From positions 2,542,001 to 2,606,000 of the forward strand of contig NZ_JABBFX010000001.1 in NCBI RefSeq assembly GCF_012927085.1: 64,000 nucleotides of DNA. Direction: 5' to 3'. Shown here one piece after another: positions 31,615 to 40,621 of this stretch (the stretch's first letter is position 1; each line of letters starts with the position of its first letter). Source of the DNA: Ramlibacter agri. Its GTDB lineage: Bacteria > Pseudomonadota > Gammaproteobacteria > Burkholderiales > Burkholderiaceae_C. The notes below the pieces were generated by a model. That model had not been told where the DNA came from. It saw only the letters and a list, made by a program, of their open reading frames with translations, and ran no database searches. Both the position numbers and the translations under genes were made by a program.

Positions 31615-32004
31615 ATGCGCATCCTGATCGCCTCTGCCGCCGCGATGACCATGGCCGCAGCTGCGGCCGCCGCCATGGCGCTGCACGCGCCTCCCGCCCG
31701 GCCGCTGCAGCGCGCGCCGGCCGCCGCCAACCCGGCGCAGATGCCTTCCGACGCGGTGCCCGGCCTGGTCTGGCGCAGCGGCTCCGCGACCTTGCGTCTC
31801 ACCGACCGCCCCTGCGCCTCCGAGGAATTCACGCGCGCCCTGGAAACCGAAGGCGTCACCAAGGCGCGCGCCTATGACGTGGTGCAGGGCAGCCGGCGCT
31901 ATTCCGGCTGCTGGAGCAAGGACATCGGCGGCGACGTCGTGACGATGGAGCCCGGGCGGGACATCGGCCAGATCCCGCTCGACTGGTTCCGGCGGGAGAG
32001 CTGA
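31615..32004 (+). CDS. Small secreted protein of unknown function
   Basis: A 129-residue protein. ATG 31615 preceded by GGGAGAAC gives a signal peptide (MRILIASAAAMTMAAAAAAA). The mature region has two cysteines (ASEEFTRALE preceded by Cys; YSGCWSKDI), WRSGSATLRLTDRPC and a motif GGDVVTMEPGRDIGQIPLDWF. I do not recognise a domain. It is not part of an obvious operon. Confidence 0.65.
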   Translation: MRILIASAAAMTMAAAAAAAMALHAPPARPLQRAPAAANPAQMPSDAVPGLVWRSGSATLRLTDRPCASEEFTRALETEGVTKARAYDVVQGSRRYSGCWSKDIGGDVVTMEPGRDIGQIPLDWFRRES

Positions 32005-32017
32005 AGCAGGATTCCAG

Positions 32018-32905
32018 CTAGGGCTGGAATCCGTAGACCGTGCGCGGATGGTCCACCAGGATCGCCCGCCGCGTTTCCGCGTCGGGCGCCCACTCGGCCA
32101 GCAGGTCGAACAGGTCGCCGTCGTTGGGCATCCGGCGGCCGTTCATGTTGACGTGCGGCCAGTCGCTGCCCCACAGCAGGCGCTGCGGCGCATGGCGCAC
32201 CAGTGCCTGCGCGATCGGCGTGACCGGCGCGTAGGGATAGTCGCCGGGCGTGCAGCGCATCGGCCCGGAGAGCTTCACCCACACGCGGCCCGAATCCAGC
32301 ATCCGTTGCAGGCACTGGAAGGCGGGTTGCGCGGTGCCGTCGGCAGCGGGGATGGCAGCGAAGTGGTCCAGCACCACGGGCGTGGGCAGCGCGAGCAGGT
32401 CGTCGGCGTTCTGCAGCAGGTCTTCGCCATGCGGGTAGAACTGCACGTGCCAGCCGTAGTCCGCAACCAGGTCGACGACGCGCCGCGACAGCCGCGGCAG
32501 CGCACCCTGGTGGCCGGCGCTGACGAAGCGGGCGCCGCGCACGCCCAGGCGGTCCAGGCGCGCGACGTGCTCGCGCGTCACGTCGTCGGGCAGCAGCGCG
32601 ACGCCGCGGAAGCGCTGGGGAAAGCGCTCCAGCACTTCTTCGAGATGGCTCGTGTCCTGGCCGTAGCCGCCGCCGCTGACGACCACCGCGCCGGCCAGGC
32701 CCAGCGTGTCCTGCAGCGCGATGTTCGTCTCGGGCAGGGCATCGGCCGAGGTGTAGCGGCTGCCCGGGTGGAAAGGGTGGCGGTCGGCCGGCCCGAACAG
32801 GTGGATGTGGCAGTCGATGGCACCGGCCGGTGCCTGCACCTGGGGCCTCTTGGGATAGGGGTCGGGCGGCTGCGTCAGCGGCGGTTGCGTGGAAACTGTC
32901 GTCAT
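32018..32905 (-). CDS. Amidohydrolase_2 family hydrolase (PDC-lactonase-like)
   Basis: A 295-residue metal-dependent hydrolase of the 2-pyrone-4,6-dicarboxylate lactonase type. Ligands are visible: IDCHIHLFG (HxH), VVLDHFAAIP, and LLWGSDWPHVN (Asp). ATG 32905 starts MTTVSTQPPLTQPP; the very long frame upstream covers other genes and is a shadow. It is co-directional with, and 5 bp downstream of, a Bug binding protein gene, so the pair may import and open a lactone of an aromatic-derived acid. Confidence 0.85.
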   Translation of the reverse strand: MTTVSTQPPLTQPPDPYPKRPQVQAPAGAIDCHIHLFGPADRHPFHPGSRYTSADALPETNIALQDTLGLAGAVVVSGGGYGQDTSHLEEVLERFPQRFRGVALLPDDVTREHVARLDRLGVRGARFVSAGHQGALPRLSRRVVDLVADYGWHVQFYPHGEDLLQNADDLLALPTPVVLDHFAAIPAADGTAQPAFQCLQRMLDSGRVWVKLSGPMRCTPGDYPYAPVTPIAQALVRHAPQRLLWGSDWPHVNMNGRRMPNDGDLFDLLAEWAPDAETRRAILVDHPRTVYGFQP

Positions 32906-32910
32906 GGTTT

Positions 32911-33885
32911 TCAGCCGGCCTTGATGTTGGCGTGCTTGACCACCTCGGCCCATTGGCGCAGTTCGATGGAGATGGTCTTGCCGAATTCGGCGGGCGAGCT
33001 GCCGACGGCGTCGACGCCGCCGGCGTCCAGCGTCTTCTGCAGCGCGGGGTCGGCCAGGCTGGCGCGGATGGCGCGGTACAAGGTGTCGACGACCGCGGGC
33101 GGCACCGCGGCCGGCGCGACGACGCCCATCCACAGGATGCCCTGGTAGCCGGGCAGCCCCGACTCCGCGATCGTGGGCACGTCCGGCATCAGCGGCGAAC
33201 GCTTCAGGCTGGCGATGGCCAGCGGCTTGATGCGGCCCGCGTGGATGTGCGCCGCCGAAGTCGCGATGGTGTCCATCTTCACCGCCACCACGCCGGACAG
33301 CAAGTCGTTCAGCGCCGGCGCCGCGCCCTTGTACGGCACGTGCGTGACCTTCAAGTGCAGCTGCTGCAGCAGCAGCTCCATCGTCACGTGCGGCAAGGTG
33401 CCGTTGCCGGCCGAGGCGTAATTGAGCTTGCCGGGATTGGCGCGCGCATAGGCGACGAAGCCGGCGAAGTCGGAATAGGGCTGCGACGCATGCGCGACCA
33501 GCAGTTCCGGGATCTGCGCCACCAGCGACACCGGCCGCAGGTCGCGCTCCGTGTCGAAGCCCAGCTTGTCGTACAGCGCGGGGTTGATCGTGTGGTTGGG
33601 CGTCGTGAAGAGCAGCGTGTAGCCATCGGGTGCAGCCGACGCGACCCGCTGCGTGGCGATGGCGCCGCCGGCGCCCGGCACGTTCTCGACGACGACCGCG
33701 GTGTGCAATTCCTTGGACAGTTGCGTGCCGAGCGCGCGGGCCACGGTGTCGACGGTGCCGCCGGCGGGGAAGGGCACCAGCAGCCGCAGCGGCTTGTCGG
33801 GGTAGGCGGCGCGGGCGACCGGGCCGATGGCCAGCAGGCCGGCGCCCAGGGCCAGGGCGCGGCGGCGGGACAGGCTCAAGCTCAT
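32911..33885 (-). CDS. Bug-family (TctC-like) periplasmic binding protein
   Basis: A 324-residue binding protein with a twin-Arg-like signal (LSRRRALALGAGLLAIGPVARA) and Bug motifs LRLLVPFPAGGTVDTVARAL, VVENVPGAGGAIATQRV, VPYKGAAPALNDLLSG and KRSPLMPDVPTIAESGL. It is divergent from the LysR gene at 34001 with a 115-bp gap, and transcribed into the amidohydrolase gene. No TctA/TctB genes are near. Confidence 0.92.
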   Translation of the reverse strand: MSLSLSRRRALALGAGLLAIGPVARAAYPDKPLRLLVPFPAGGTVDTVARALGTQLSKELHTAVVVENVPGAGGAIATQRVASAAPDGYTLLFTTPNHTINPALYDKLGFDTERDLRPVSLVAQIPELLVAHASQPYSDFAGFVAYARANPGKLNYASAGNGTLPHVTMELLLQQLHLKVTHVPYKGAAPALNDLLSGVVAVKMDTIATSAAHIHAGRIKPLAIASLKRSPLMPDVPTIAESGLPGYQGILWMGVVAPAAVPPAVVDTLYRAIRASLADPALQKTLDAGGVDAVGSSPAEFGKTISIELRQWAEVVKHANIKAG

Positions 33886-34000
33886 TTCGAAGTGTCTCCA
33901 GTGGGCGGCCAGTAGACCAAGGCAGGCGACAGCGCGCCAATGAAAGTTTTGAATGGGCCGCCGGGCCGCAGCGGCACAATCCCCGCGAACGGAGACATGC

Positions 34001-34912
34001 GTGCAAATCGATTTCCTGGGCATCCAGGCCTTTCTGGCCATCGTCGAATGCGGCACCTTCGGCCTGGCGGCGGCCCGGCTGCACCTGACCCAGACGGCGA
34101 TCAGCCATCGCATGCGCAAGCTGGAGGACAGCCTGGGCGTGCAGCTGATCGTGCGCACTTCGCGCGGCGTCTCGCTCACGCAGGCCGGCGAGGCGCTGCT
34201 GCCGCGGGCCCGCAATTCGGTGCGGCAGCTGGAGGAGTCCTGCGACGTCGTGCGCAAGCACGGCCAGAACGCGCCGGCCTGGGTCAGCTTCGGCTGCCTG
34301 CCCACGGTGGCGGCGGGCCTGCTGGTGCCGCTGCTGCAGCGCATGCAGCAGTCGCTGCCCGGGCTGCGCATCCGCGTGTTCGACAGCACGCCCGGCGAGA
34401 TCGTGGAGCTGGTGCAGGCCGGCACGGCGGCCTTCGGCGTCAACATCGCGCAGAGCGTGCCGGACGCGCTGGCGCAGCAGCCGATCGCGCAGGAGCCTTT
34501 CGTGCTGGTCGTGCCGCGCGCGCATCCGCTCGCCGCGAAGCCCGCGGTGGACTGGGCGGAGCTGGAAGCAGAGCGCCTGATCCGCATCAGCCTGCCTTCG
34601 GGCAACAGCGCCACCATCGACGAATCGCTGGGGCCGTTGCGCGAGCGCCTGCCGTGGGTGTACGAGGCGCAGCGGACTTCGATGGCGCTGGAGATGGTGG
34701 CCGGCGGCCTGGGCGTGACGGTCGTGCCGGCGCTGTCCGGGGCGGGCCACGAAGGCGTGGCCGTGGTGCCGTTGCGCGGGCCGGTGGTGATGCGCACGCT
34801 GGTGCTGCTGAAGCCCGGGCCGGCGCCGCTGCGCGGGCCCGAGCAGTTCATCGCGGAAACCCTGGCCGGCCTGGTGCGCGAGCGGCTGGCGGCCCTGGCA
34901 CCGGCTCCATGA
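34001..34912 (+). CDS. LysR-family regulator
   Basis: A 303-residue LysR protein. GTG 34001 with GGAGA upstream gives VQIDFLGIQAFLAIVECGTFGLAAARLHLTQTAISHRMRKLEDSLGVQLIVRTSRG. The effector domain (about 90-300) contains ISFGCLPTVAAGLLVPLLQ-like and IAQEPFVLVVPRAHPLAAK. It lies between two divergent sets: the Bug-amidohydrolase pair and, 55 bp downstream on its own strand, a second Bug gene with two amidohydrolases. It is likely the regulator of one or both. Confidence 0.87.
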   Translation: MQIDFLGIQAFLAIVECGTFGLAAARLHLTQTAISHRMRKLEDSLGVQLIVRTSRGVSLTQAGEALLPRARNSVRQLEESCDVVRKHGQNAPAWVSFGCLPTVAAGLLVPLLQRMQQSLPGLRIRVFDSTPGEIVELVQAGTAAFGVNIAQSVPDALAQQPIAQEPFVLVVPRAHPLAAKPAVDWAELEAERLIRISLPSGNSATIDESLGPLRERLPWVYEAQRTSMALEMVAGGLGVTVVPALSGAGHEGVAVVPLRGPVVMRTLVLLKPGPAPLRGPEQFIAETLAGLVRERLAALAPAP

Positions 34913-34967
34913 ATCGCGTGAGAACAATTCATTGGCCGGCGCGGCGCCAGCTTCCTACACTGCCGCG

Positions 34968-35957
34968 ATGCAAGCCATTCCCCACCTGCCGGCGCTGCGC
35001 CGGCGCCAACTGCTCCAGGGCGCCGCAGCCGCCGCCGCGGGCAGCCTGCTGCCGCTGGGCCAGGCGTTCGCGCAAGGCTTTCCTTCGCAGCCGCTGCGCC
35101 TGATCGTGCCCTTCGGCCCGGGCGGCCTGGCCGACATCTCCGCGCGGCTGGTGGCTGCGAAACTGGGCGAGAAGCTGGGCCAGCAGGTGCTGGTGGACAA
35201 CCGCCCGGGTGCCGGCGGCATCGTCGCGGCGCAAGCGACGCTGAGCGCACCGCATGACGGCCACACGCTGATTCTTTTCAGCAACGGCACGACCATCGCC
35301 AAGACCTTGCTGAAGCTGCCCTACGACCCGCAGGCGGACTTCGTGCCGCTGTCGTCGATGGCCTACTTCGACCTCAACCTGCTGGTGGGCAAGGACAGTC
35401 CCTTCAAGGACCTGAAGGCGCTGCTGGCCGAAGGCGCGCGCCGGCCGCTGAACCTGGGCTCGATCAACCCGGGCAGCACGCAGCACCTGTCGGCGGAGCT
35501 GTTCCGCGCCACGTCGCACATCCAGGCGGTGATGGTGCCGTTCAAGACTTCCGGCGAGGTGCAGGTGGCGCTGCTGCGCGGCGACATCGACGTCGGCTTC
35601 GAGTCCTATGCCGCGCTGCGCGGCGGCATCGACGGCGGCCAACTGCGCGCCCTCGCCACCACCGGGCCCGCGCGCACCCCGTGGCTGCCGCAAGTGCCCA
35701 CGGCCCGCGAAATGGGGCTGGACTACGAAGTGACCGGCTGGAACGCAGTGTACGCACCCAAGGGCGTGCCGCAGGCCGCGCTGGACGTGCTGGGCGCCGC
35801 CATGCGCGAAGTGATGGCGCAGCCCGATCTGCGCAAGCGCCTGCTGGAGCTGGGGACCGAGCCGCGCGGCAGCACGCCGGCGGAGATGGCCGCCGTCTTC
35901 GAGCATGACCGCCGCAAGTGGGCGCAGGTCATCCAGCAAGCCAACATCAAGGTCTGA
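34968..35957 (+). CDS. Bug-family (TctC-like) periplasmic binding protein
   Basis: A 329-residue binding protein with a signal sequence (RRRQLLQGAAAAAAGSLLPLGQAFA; a twin-arginine start) and Bug motifs LRLIVPFGPGGLADISARL, VDNRPGAGGIVAAQAT, PFKTSGEVQVALLRGDIDVGFES and PWLPQVPTAREMGL. Its stop is followed after 1 bp by the ATG of an amidohydrolase gene. The operon Bug-amidohydrolase-amidohydrolase suggests uptake and hydrolysis of one acid or lactone. Confidence 0.93.
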   Translation: MQAIPHLPALRRRQLLQGAAAAAAGSLLPLGQAFAQGFPSQPLRLIVPFGPGGLADISARLVAAKLGEKLGQQVLVDNRPGAGGIVAAQATLSAPHDGHTLILFSNGTTIAKTLLKLPYDPQADFVPLSSMAYFDLNLLVGKDSPFKDLKALLAEGARRPLNLGSINPGSTQHLSAELFRATSHIQAVMVPFKTSGEVQVALLRGDIDVGFESYAALRGGIDGGQLRALATTGPARTPWLPQVPTAREMGLDYEVTGWNAVYAPKGVPQAALDVLGAAMREVMAQPDLRKRLLELGTEPRGSTPAEMAAVFEHDRRKWAQVIQQANIKV

Positions 35958-35958
35958 C

Positions 35959-36795
35959 ATGCAAGCCTCCCCGCGAATCGGCATGCAGAAGCCGGATGCG
36001 CCCCTGGTCGACACCCACGTGCACGTGTTCCGGCGCGGCATGCCGCTGCTGCCCAACCCGCGCCACAACCCCGACTACGAGTTCACCGCCGAACAGCTCG
36101 AAACGACGCTGGACGAACACGGCGTCAAGTTCTGCGTCATCGCCGCGGCCAGCCCCTGGGGCGACTGCAACGACTACGTGGTGCAGTCGCTGCGTACGCG
36201 CCCGCTGTGGCGCGGCACCGTGATCCTGGAGCCGACGGTGGGCCGCCACGAGCTGGACCAGCTGGCGCGCGACGGCATCGTCGGCGTGCGGCTGCCTTTC
36301 ATCAGCGCGAAGGAGCTGCCGGACCTGGGCACCTTCGAGTGGCGCCGCTTCCTGTGGCGCCTGGCGGACCTGGACTGGCACGTGCACCTGCACCTGGACG
36401 GCCCGCGCATCCCGCAGGTGCTGCCGCATCTGGAGCGATCGGGCGTCAAGATCGTCATCGACCACATCGGCCGGCCCGACCCCGTGCTGCGCGAACGCAG
36501 TGAAGGCTTCGAGGCCATGGCGCGTTCGGTGGAGGCGGGGCGCACCTGGGTCAAGCTCTCCGGTGGCTATCGCCTGGGTGACCATTCCGCGGAACTGGCG
36601 CGCGAGCTGTGCCGGCGCGTCGGCTACGAGCGCATGCTGTGGGCCAGCGACTGCCCCTTCGTCGGCGCGGAGACTACGACCTACCAGAGCACGGTGGACT
36701 GGATCCACGAGGCGGTGCCCGATGCCGCGATGCGCCGCGTGCTGGGGCTCAACGCGATCGACCTGTATTTCCGCGGCGCCAGGCCGGCCGCATGA
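35959..36795 (+). CDS. Amidohydrolase_2 family hydrolase
   Basis: A 278-residue metal-dependent hydrolase: VDTHVHVFRRG (HxH), ILEPTVGRHELDQLARDGIVGVRLPF, VHLHLDGPRI, IVIDHIGRPDP and MLWASDCPFVGAE (Asp ligand). It resembles the 2-pyrone-4,6-dicarboxylate lactonase or L-fucono-lactonase type. It starts one base after the Bug stop and overlaps the next amidohydrolase gene by four bases. Confidence 0.87.
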   Translation: MQASPRIGMQKPDAPLVDTHVHVFRRGMPLLPNPRHNPDYEFTAEQLETTLDEHGVKFCVIAAASPWGDCNDYVVQSLRTRPLWRGTVILEPTVGRHELDQLARDGIVGVRLPFISAKELPDLGTFEWRRFLWRLADLDWHVHLHLDGPRIPQVLPHLERSGVKIVIDHIGRPDPVLRERSEGFEAMARSVEAGRTWVKLSGGYRLGDHSAELARELCRRVGYERMLWASDCPFVGAETTTYQSTVDWIHEAVPDAAMRRVLGLNAIDLYFRGARPAA

Positions 36796-37658
36796 AGATC
36801 ACCGACGCGCAGGTCCACGTCTGGCAGGCGCATTCCGCGGAGCGCCCCTGGCCGCCCGAAAGCCTCTCGCAGCCCGGCGGCTTCGTCGCCGTGCCCGGCG
36901 CGCGGCCGCATCGGGCCGAGCCCCTGGGCGGCGCGGAGATGGTGGCGATGATGGATGCCGCCGGGGTGGACCGCGCGGTGATCGTGCCGCCGTCGCCGGC
37001 CGGCGACAGCAATCTCTTCGCGCTGGAAACGGCGGCGGCCTGGCCGGGGCGCTTCGCCGTGATGGGGCGCTTCGATCCGTTGGCGGCCGATGCGCGCGAG
37101 CAGCTGGCCGGCTGGCTGGAGCAGCCGCACATGGCCGGCATCCGCATGACCTTCCACAAGCCGCAGTGGAGCCGCTGGCTGGAAGGCGACGACGAAGCGA
37201 TCGCCTGGTTCTGGGCCGATTGCGAGCGGCTGGGCATCCCGCTGATGCTGATGGCGCCGGGCCGGCTGGATGCGGTCGCGCGCGTGGCGCGCAAGCACCC
37301 GGGCCTGACCTTGGTCGTCGACCACCTCGGCCTGCACAGCAACCTGCGCGACGCGCAGTGCTGGCCCGACGTGCTGGGCCTGCTGCCGCTGGCGAACCTG
37401 CCTAACGTGGCCGTCAAGGCTTCGGCGATGCCTTGCTACAGCAGCGAGACGTATCCCTTCCGCAACCTCAATGGGATGCTGGAAGCGGTCTACAACGCCT
37501 TCGGCCCGCGCCGCTTCTGCTGGGGCTCCGACGTCTCGCGGCTGCCTTGCAGCTACCGGCAGGCCGTGGATCATTTCCTCGAAGAGCTGGATTTCATTCC
37601 GGCGGCGGACCAGCCCTGGGTCATGGGGCAGGCGCTGTCGGCCTTGCTGCGCTTCTGA
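36792..37658 (+). CDS. Amidohydrolase_2 family hydrolase
   Basis: A 288-residue paralogue of the preceding protein. The HxH motif reads DAQVHVW, so the first His is Gln, as in a common subgroup of this family; LVVDHLGLH and FCWGSDVSRLP supply the other ligands. It shows TFHKPQWSRWL and LPNVAVKASAMP. ATG 36792 overlaps the upstream TGA. It closes the Bug-amidohydrolase-amidohydrolase operon, and a 37-bp gap precedes the lipoprotein gene. Confidence 0.85.
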   Translation: MKITDAQVHVWQAHSAERPWPPESLSQPGGFVAVPGARPHRAEPLGGAEMVAMMDAAGVDRAVIVPPSPAGDSNLFALETAAAWPGRFAVMGRFDPLAADAREQLAGWLEQPHMAGIRMTFHKPQWSRWLEGDDEAIAWFWADCERLGIPLMLMAPGRLDAVARVARKHPGLTLVVDHLGLHSNLRDAQCWPDVLGLLPLANLPNVAVKASAMPCYSSETYPFRNLNGMLEAVYNAFGPRRFCWGSDVSRLPCSYRQAVDHFLEELDFIPAADQPWVMGQALSALLRF

Positions 37659-37695
37659 GCCAGAACTCCAGGCCTTGCGCCAGACTCCAATCCGC

Positions 37696-38196
37696 ATGAA
37701 GAAGAGTCTGCTCACGCTCGCCGCGGCGCTGGTCCTCCTCAGCGCCTGTGCCACGCCTTTCGGCGCCGACAGCATCGCGCCCGGCACGCCGCGCGAAGAG
37801 GTGTTCGCCCGGCTGGGCCAGCCTGCGCGGATCGTGCCGCTGGCCGACGGCGCCCAGCGCCTGCAGTACACCCTGCAACCGGGCGGGCAGTACGCCTGGA
37901 TGGTCGACCTGGACGCCGCCGGCCGCGTCACCAACGCGCGGCAGGTGCTCAACCAGCAGGACTTCCAGCGTATCGTGCCGGGCCAATGGACGGCCGCGGA
38001 CGTCGAGCGCGAGTTCGGGCCGCCGGCGCGGGTGGACCGCGTCGCCAGCTGGAACGGCCCGGTGCTGACTTACCGCTGGCGCGACGTGCAGAACGCCGAC
38101 ATGTTCTATTACGTCTACCTGGACCCGCAGGGCATCGTGCGGCGCGCGCACCCGGCGATGGAGTTCCGCGACCGCATGTTCGACCTGCACATGTGA
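37696..38196 (+). CDS. BamE/SmpA-like outer-membrane lipoprotein
   Basis: A 166-residue lipoprotein. The lipobox LSAC at 15-18 predicts cleavage before C18. It shows the SmpA/OmlA-type repeat DSIAPGTPREEVFARLGQPARIVPLADGAQRLQY and a second TAADVEREFGPPARVDRV, so two BamE-like units appear. BamE assists outer-membrane beta-barrel assembly, but this protein may be a general lipoprotein with that fold. It is a separate transcript unit behind the amidohydrolases. Confidence 0.78.
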   Translation: MKKSLLTLAAALVLLSACATPFGADSIAPGTPREEVFARLGQPARIVPLADGAQRLQYTLQPGGQYAWMVDLDAAGRVTNARQVLNQQDFQRIVPGQWTAADVEREFGPPARVDRVASWNGPVLTYRWRDVQNADMFYYVYLDPQGIVRRAHPAMEFRDRMFDLHM

Positions 38197-38228
38197 GGCC
38201 CTGGCCTGCCGGCGGCCCATAATCGTGC

Positions 38229-38795
38229 ATGGCCGATAGCCTGGATGCCACTGATCTTCGCTTCAGCAAGCTGCTGGCCGGACAGAACCGGGCCCTGCAA
38301 CTCGCGCTGGGTGGCGCGCCCTTGTCCGAAGCGCTGGCCGTGCTGGTGCGGACCGCGGAGGAGCAGGCCGGCGGCAGGTTCCTGGGCTCCATCCTGCTGC
38401 TCGACGAGGACGGCAAGCACCTGCGCCATGGCGCCGCGCCTTCGCTGCCGGACGCGTACAACCAGGGCATCGAGGGCAACGAGATCGGTCCGCGCGCCGG
38501 TTCGTGCGGCACGGCGGCGTATTTCGGCCACGCGATCGTCGTCACCGACATCGCCCGCGATCCGCATTGGGCGGACTTCCGCGAGCTCGCGCTGCAGCAC
38601 GGGCTGCGCGCGTGCTGGTCGACGCCGTTCGTGGCCCGCGACCGGTCCGTGCTGGGTACGCTCGCGCTTTACTACCGCGAGCCGCACGGCCCGAGCGAGG
38701 ACGACCGCGAAATCGTCAAGCTGGTGGGCAACACCGCCGCGCTGATCATCGAGAACGCGCGGCTGCATGCGCGGCTCCAGGATCGGGACGACTGA
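38229..38795 (+). CDS. GAF-domain protein
   Basis: A 188-residue cytosolic protein with one GAF domain (about 35-180): LVRTAEEQAGGRFLGSILLLDEDGKHLRHGAAPSLPDAYNQ, GPRAGSCGTAAYFGHAIVVTDIARDPHWADFRELAL, RACWSTPFVARDRSVLGTLALYYREPHGPSEDD and an end helix. No output domain is attached. GAF-only proteins of this type can be free-methionine-sulfoxide reductase relatives (fRMsr) or ligand sensors; the cysteines SCGTA and ACWST may fit the former but that is not certain. Confidence 0.82.
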   Translation: MADSLDATDLRFSKLLAGQNRALQLALGGAPLSEALAVLVRTAEEQAGGRFLGSILLLDEDGKHLRHGAAPSLPDAYNQGIEGNEIGPRAGSCGTAAYFGHAIVVTDIARDPHWADFRELALQHGLRACWSTPFVARDRSVLGTLALYYREPHGPSEDDREIVKLVGNTAALIIENARLHARLQDRDD

Positions 38796-38828
38796 GCGCG
38801 CCTTGCGGCCAGCGCCTGCTTCCTTCCC

Positions 38829-39581
38829 TCACCCCGCGCCGTGGCACTTCTTGTACTTCTTCCCGCTCCCGCAGGGGCACAGGTCGTTGCGCCCCGGCTC
38901 CGGCGCCTTGCGGATCGGGTCCACGCGCGGACCCAGGCTGCGCCACATCTGGCGCAGTGAATACACCGCCCAGATCGCCGCGGCCAGCGCGTCGATGCGC
39001 TCGTTGCTGACGCTGGGCGGGCCGTCCTCGCTGTACATGGAGACGGCGGGCTCGCCTTCGTCGTCCTCGACCAGCGCTTCGATGTCCTCCATCGCCGCTT
39101 CCAGCATTTCGGCGGCGTCGCGGTCACGCGGCGCTTCCCAGTCTTCGGGCCAGCTTTCGACGCCGTGCATGAAGCCCGCGGCCCACAGCTGCGCGTAGGC
39201 GGGCAGGGCGCCTAGCTCGCTCGCGTCCTGCTGTTCGGCCAGCACGGCGCCGCGCAGGTCGATGGCTTCGGGATGGTAGGTGCGCTCGTCTTCCAGCAGG
39301 TCCACCGGCTCGTCGAGCGCGGTGGCGATCTCCTGCCAGCGGCGGCGCCAGCGGAAGACGAACTCCATGTGCTTCATCGGGCGGAAGTTCTCGCCGAGCA
39401 GCACTGGCCAGTATTCCTCGGCCGGCACCTCGCGGCGCATGCAGACCAGCGCCACCAGGAAGCCTTCGCAGAACTCCCATTCGGGCGTGTTCTCGTCCTG
39501 CTCGCGCAGCATGTCCAGCTCGGCATCGAGCCAGTCGAAATCGTCGGGGGTCAGGGGACCGGCAGGGGGCGTCGTACTCAT
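38829..39581 (-). CDS. UPF0149/YecA-like protein with C-terminal SEC-C zinc motif
   Basis: A 250-residue protein. The N-terminal part resembles UPF0149/YecA (EFCEGFLVALVCMRREVPAEEYWPVLLGENF; GLQ-like helices) and the C-terminus is a SEC-C zinc motif, NDLCPCGSGKKYKKCHGAG, which binds zinc and often mediates SecA or ribosome contacts. It is rich in Glu. It converges with the GAF gene and is divergent from the RpiR gene. No enzyme motif is visible. Confidence 0.85.
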   Translation of the reverse strand: MSTTPPAGPLTPDDFDWLDAELDMLREQDENTPEWEFCEGFLVALVCMRREVPAEEYWPVLLGENFRPMKHMEFVFRWRRRWQEIATALDEPVDLLEDERTYHPEAIDLRGAVLAEQQDASELGALPAYAQLWAAGFMHGVESWPEDWEAPRDRDAAEMLEAAMEDIEALVEDDEGEPAVSMYSEDGPPSVSNERIDALAAAIWAVYSLRQMWRSLGPRVDPIRKAPEPGRNDLCPCGSGKKYKKCHGAG

Positions 39582-39643
39582 GGTTTGCAGAATGATCGAA
39601 TCTTTTCAGTATGATGCAGTCGCTTGTAAAAAAACCTTCATCG

Positions 39644-40621
39644 ATGAGCGCCTCCCCTCCCGGTAACCCCACCCTGGCGCAGCGCATCGCCCGGGTGCTG
39701 CCGGCGCTGACGCCCTCGCACCGCCAGATGGCGGACTGGGTGCTGGCGCATCCGCTGCAGGCGGCCACCATGCCCATCGACGAGCTCGCGGCCCAGGTCG
39801 GCGTCTCGGTCGCCACCGCCAACCGCTTCGCGCGCGCGCTGGAGTTCGAGGGCTATGCCCAGTTCCGCGCGGCCCTGGTGCTCGGCTTCGAAACGACCCT
39901 GGCGCCGGTGCAGAAACTGCGCAACAAGCTGGAGCGCTCCGCCACCGTGGCCGAGGTCTGCGCCGGCGTGCTGGCCGATATCCAGCACAACATCGAGGCC
40001 ACGCGCCAGGCGCTGGACCCGCAGGCCTGCGAGCAGGCCGTGGACGCCATTTTGCGCGCGCGCCGAGTCTACGTGGTCGGCTATGGCGCCAGCAGCTGGC
40101 TGGCCGGGCTGCTGCAGCGCGGCCTGGACCCGTACTGCGAAAGCGTGCACTCGCTGGTGACAGTCGAGAGCGCGTCCTTCGCCGCCAAGGTGCTGGCGCG
40201 CGCCCAGCCGGCCGACCTGCTGGTCGCCATTGCTTTCCCGCGCTACCTGGCGGACACCGTGCTGCTCGCCCGGCAGGCGCGCGAAGCCGGCATCCCGGTG
40301 CTGGCGCTGACGGACCGGGTGGCTTCGCCGTTGGCGAAGCTGGCCACCGTCAGCCTCTATTGCCAGGTCGACAGCCACTATTTCGCCTCCTCCGAAGCCA
40401 GCGTGCTGCCCCTGATCGAGGCGCTTTGCAGCGCGGTGGCGCACCGGGCCAAGGGTTCGGTGCAAGCGGCCACGCGGCTGGCCGAGTCGGTGCTGCCCTG
40501 GCTGCATGGCGCCGGCGGCGCCAGTGCCCCTGCAGGCACGGACCGTGCTGGTCCGGCGGCGCGGAGCAAGCGCGCCGAGCCGAAGCGCGCTACAAACCGA
40601 ACTTCCAGGATTTCCAAGTGA
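39644..40621 (+). CDS. RpiR-family regulator (HTH-SIS)
   Basis: A 325-residue regulator with an N-terminal HTH_6 domain ([23 protein letters not shown], ...[24 protein letters not shown]) and a C-terminal SIS sugar-phosphate-binding domain ([33 protein letters not shown]). I favour ATG 39644 ([10 protein letters not shown]); starts at 39611 and 39614 are possible. SIS regulators usually sense sugar or amino-sugar phosphates, so the signal may be a cell-wall intermediate. GTG of iaaA overlaps its stop (40618-40621), tying it to the peptide-utilisation operon. Confidence 0.88.
   Translation: MSASPPGNPTLAQRIARVLPALTPSHRQMADWVLAHPLQAATMPIDELAAQVGVSVATANRFARALEFEGYAQFRAALVLGFETTLAPVQKLRNKLERSATVAEVCAGVLADIQHNIEATRQALDPQACEQAVDAILRARRVYVVGYGASSWLAGLLQRGLDPYCESVHSLVTVESASFAAKVLARAQPADLLVAIAFPRYLADTVLLARQAREAGIPVLALTDRVASPLAKLATVSLYCQVDSHYFASSEASVLPLIEALCSAVAHRAKGSVQAATRLAESVLPWLHGAGGASAPAGTDRAGPAARSKRAEPKRATNRTSRISK

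Noticed and set aside
32018..34927. A 969-codon minus-strand open frame
   Set aside because: Only the 32018-32905 part is a real gene (amidohydrolase); the rest lies over the Bug and LysR genes in a wrong frame.
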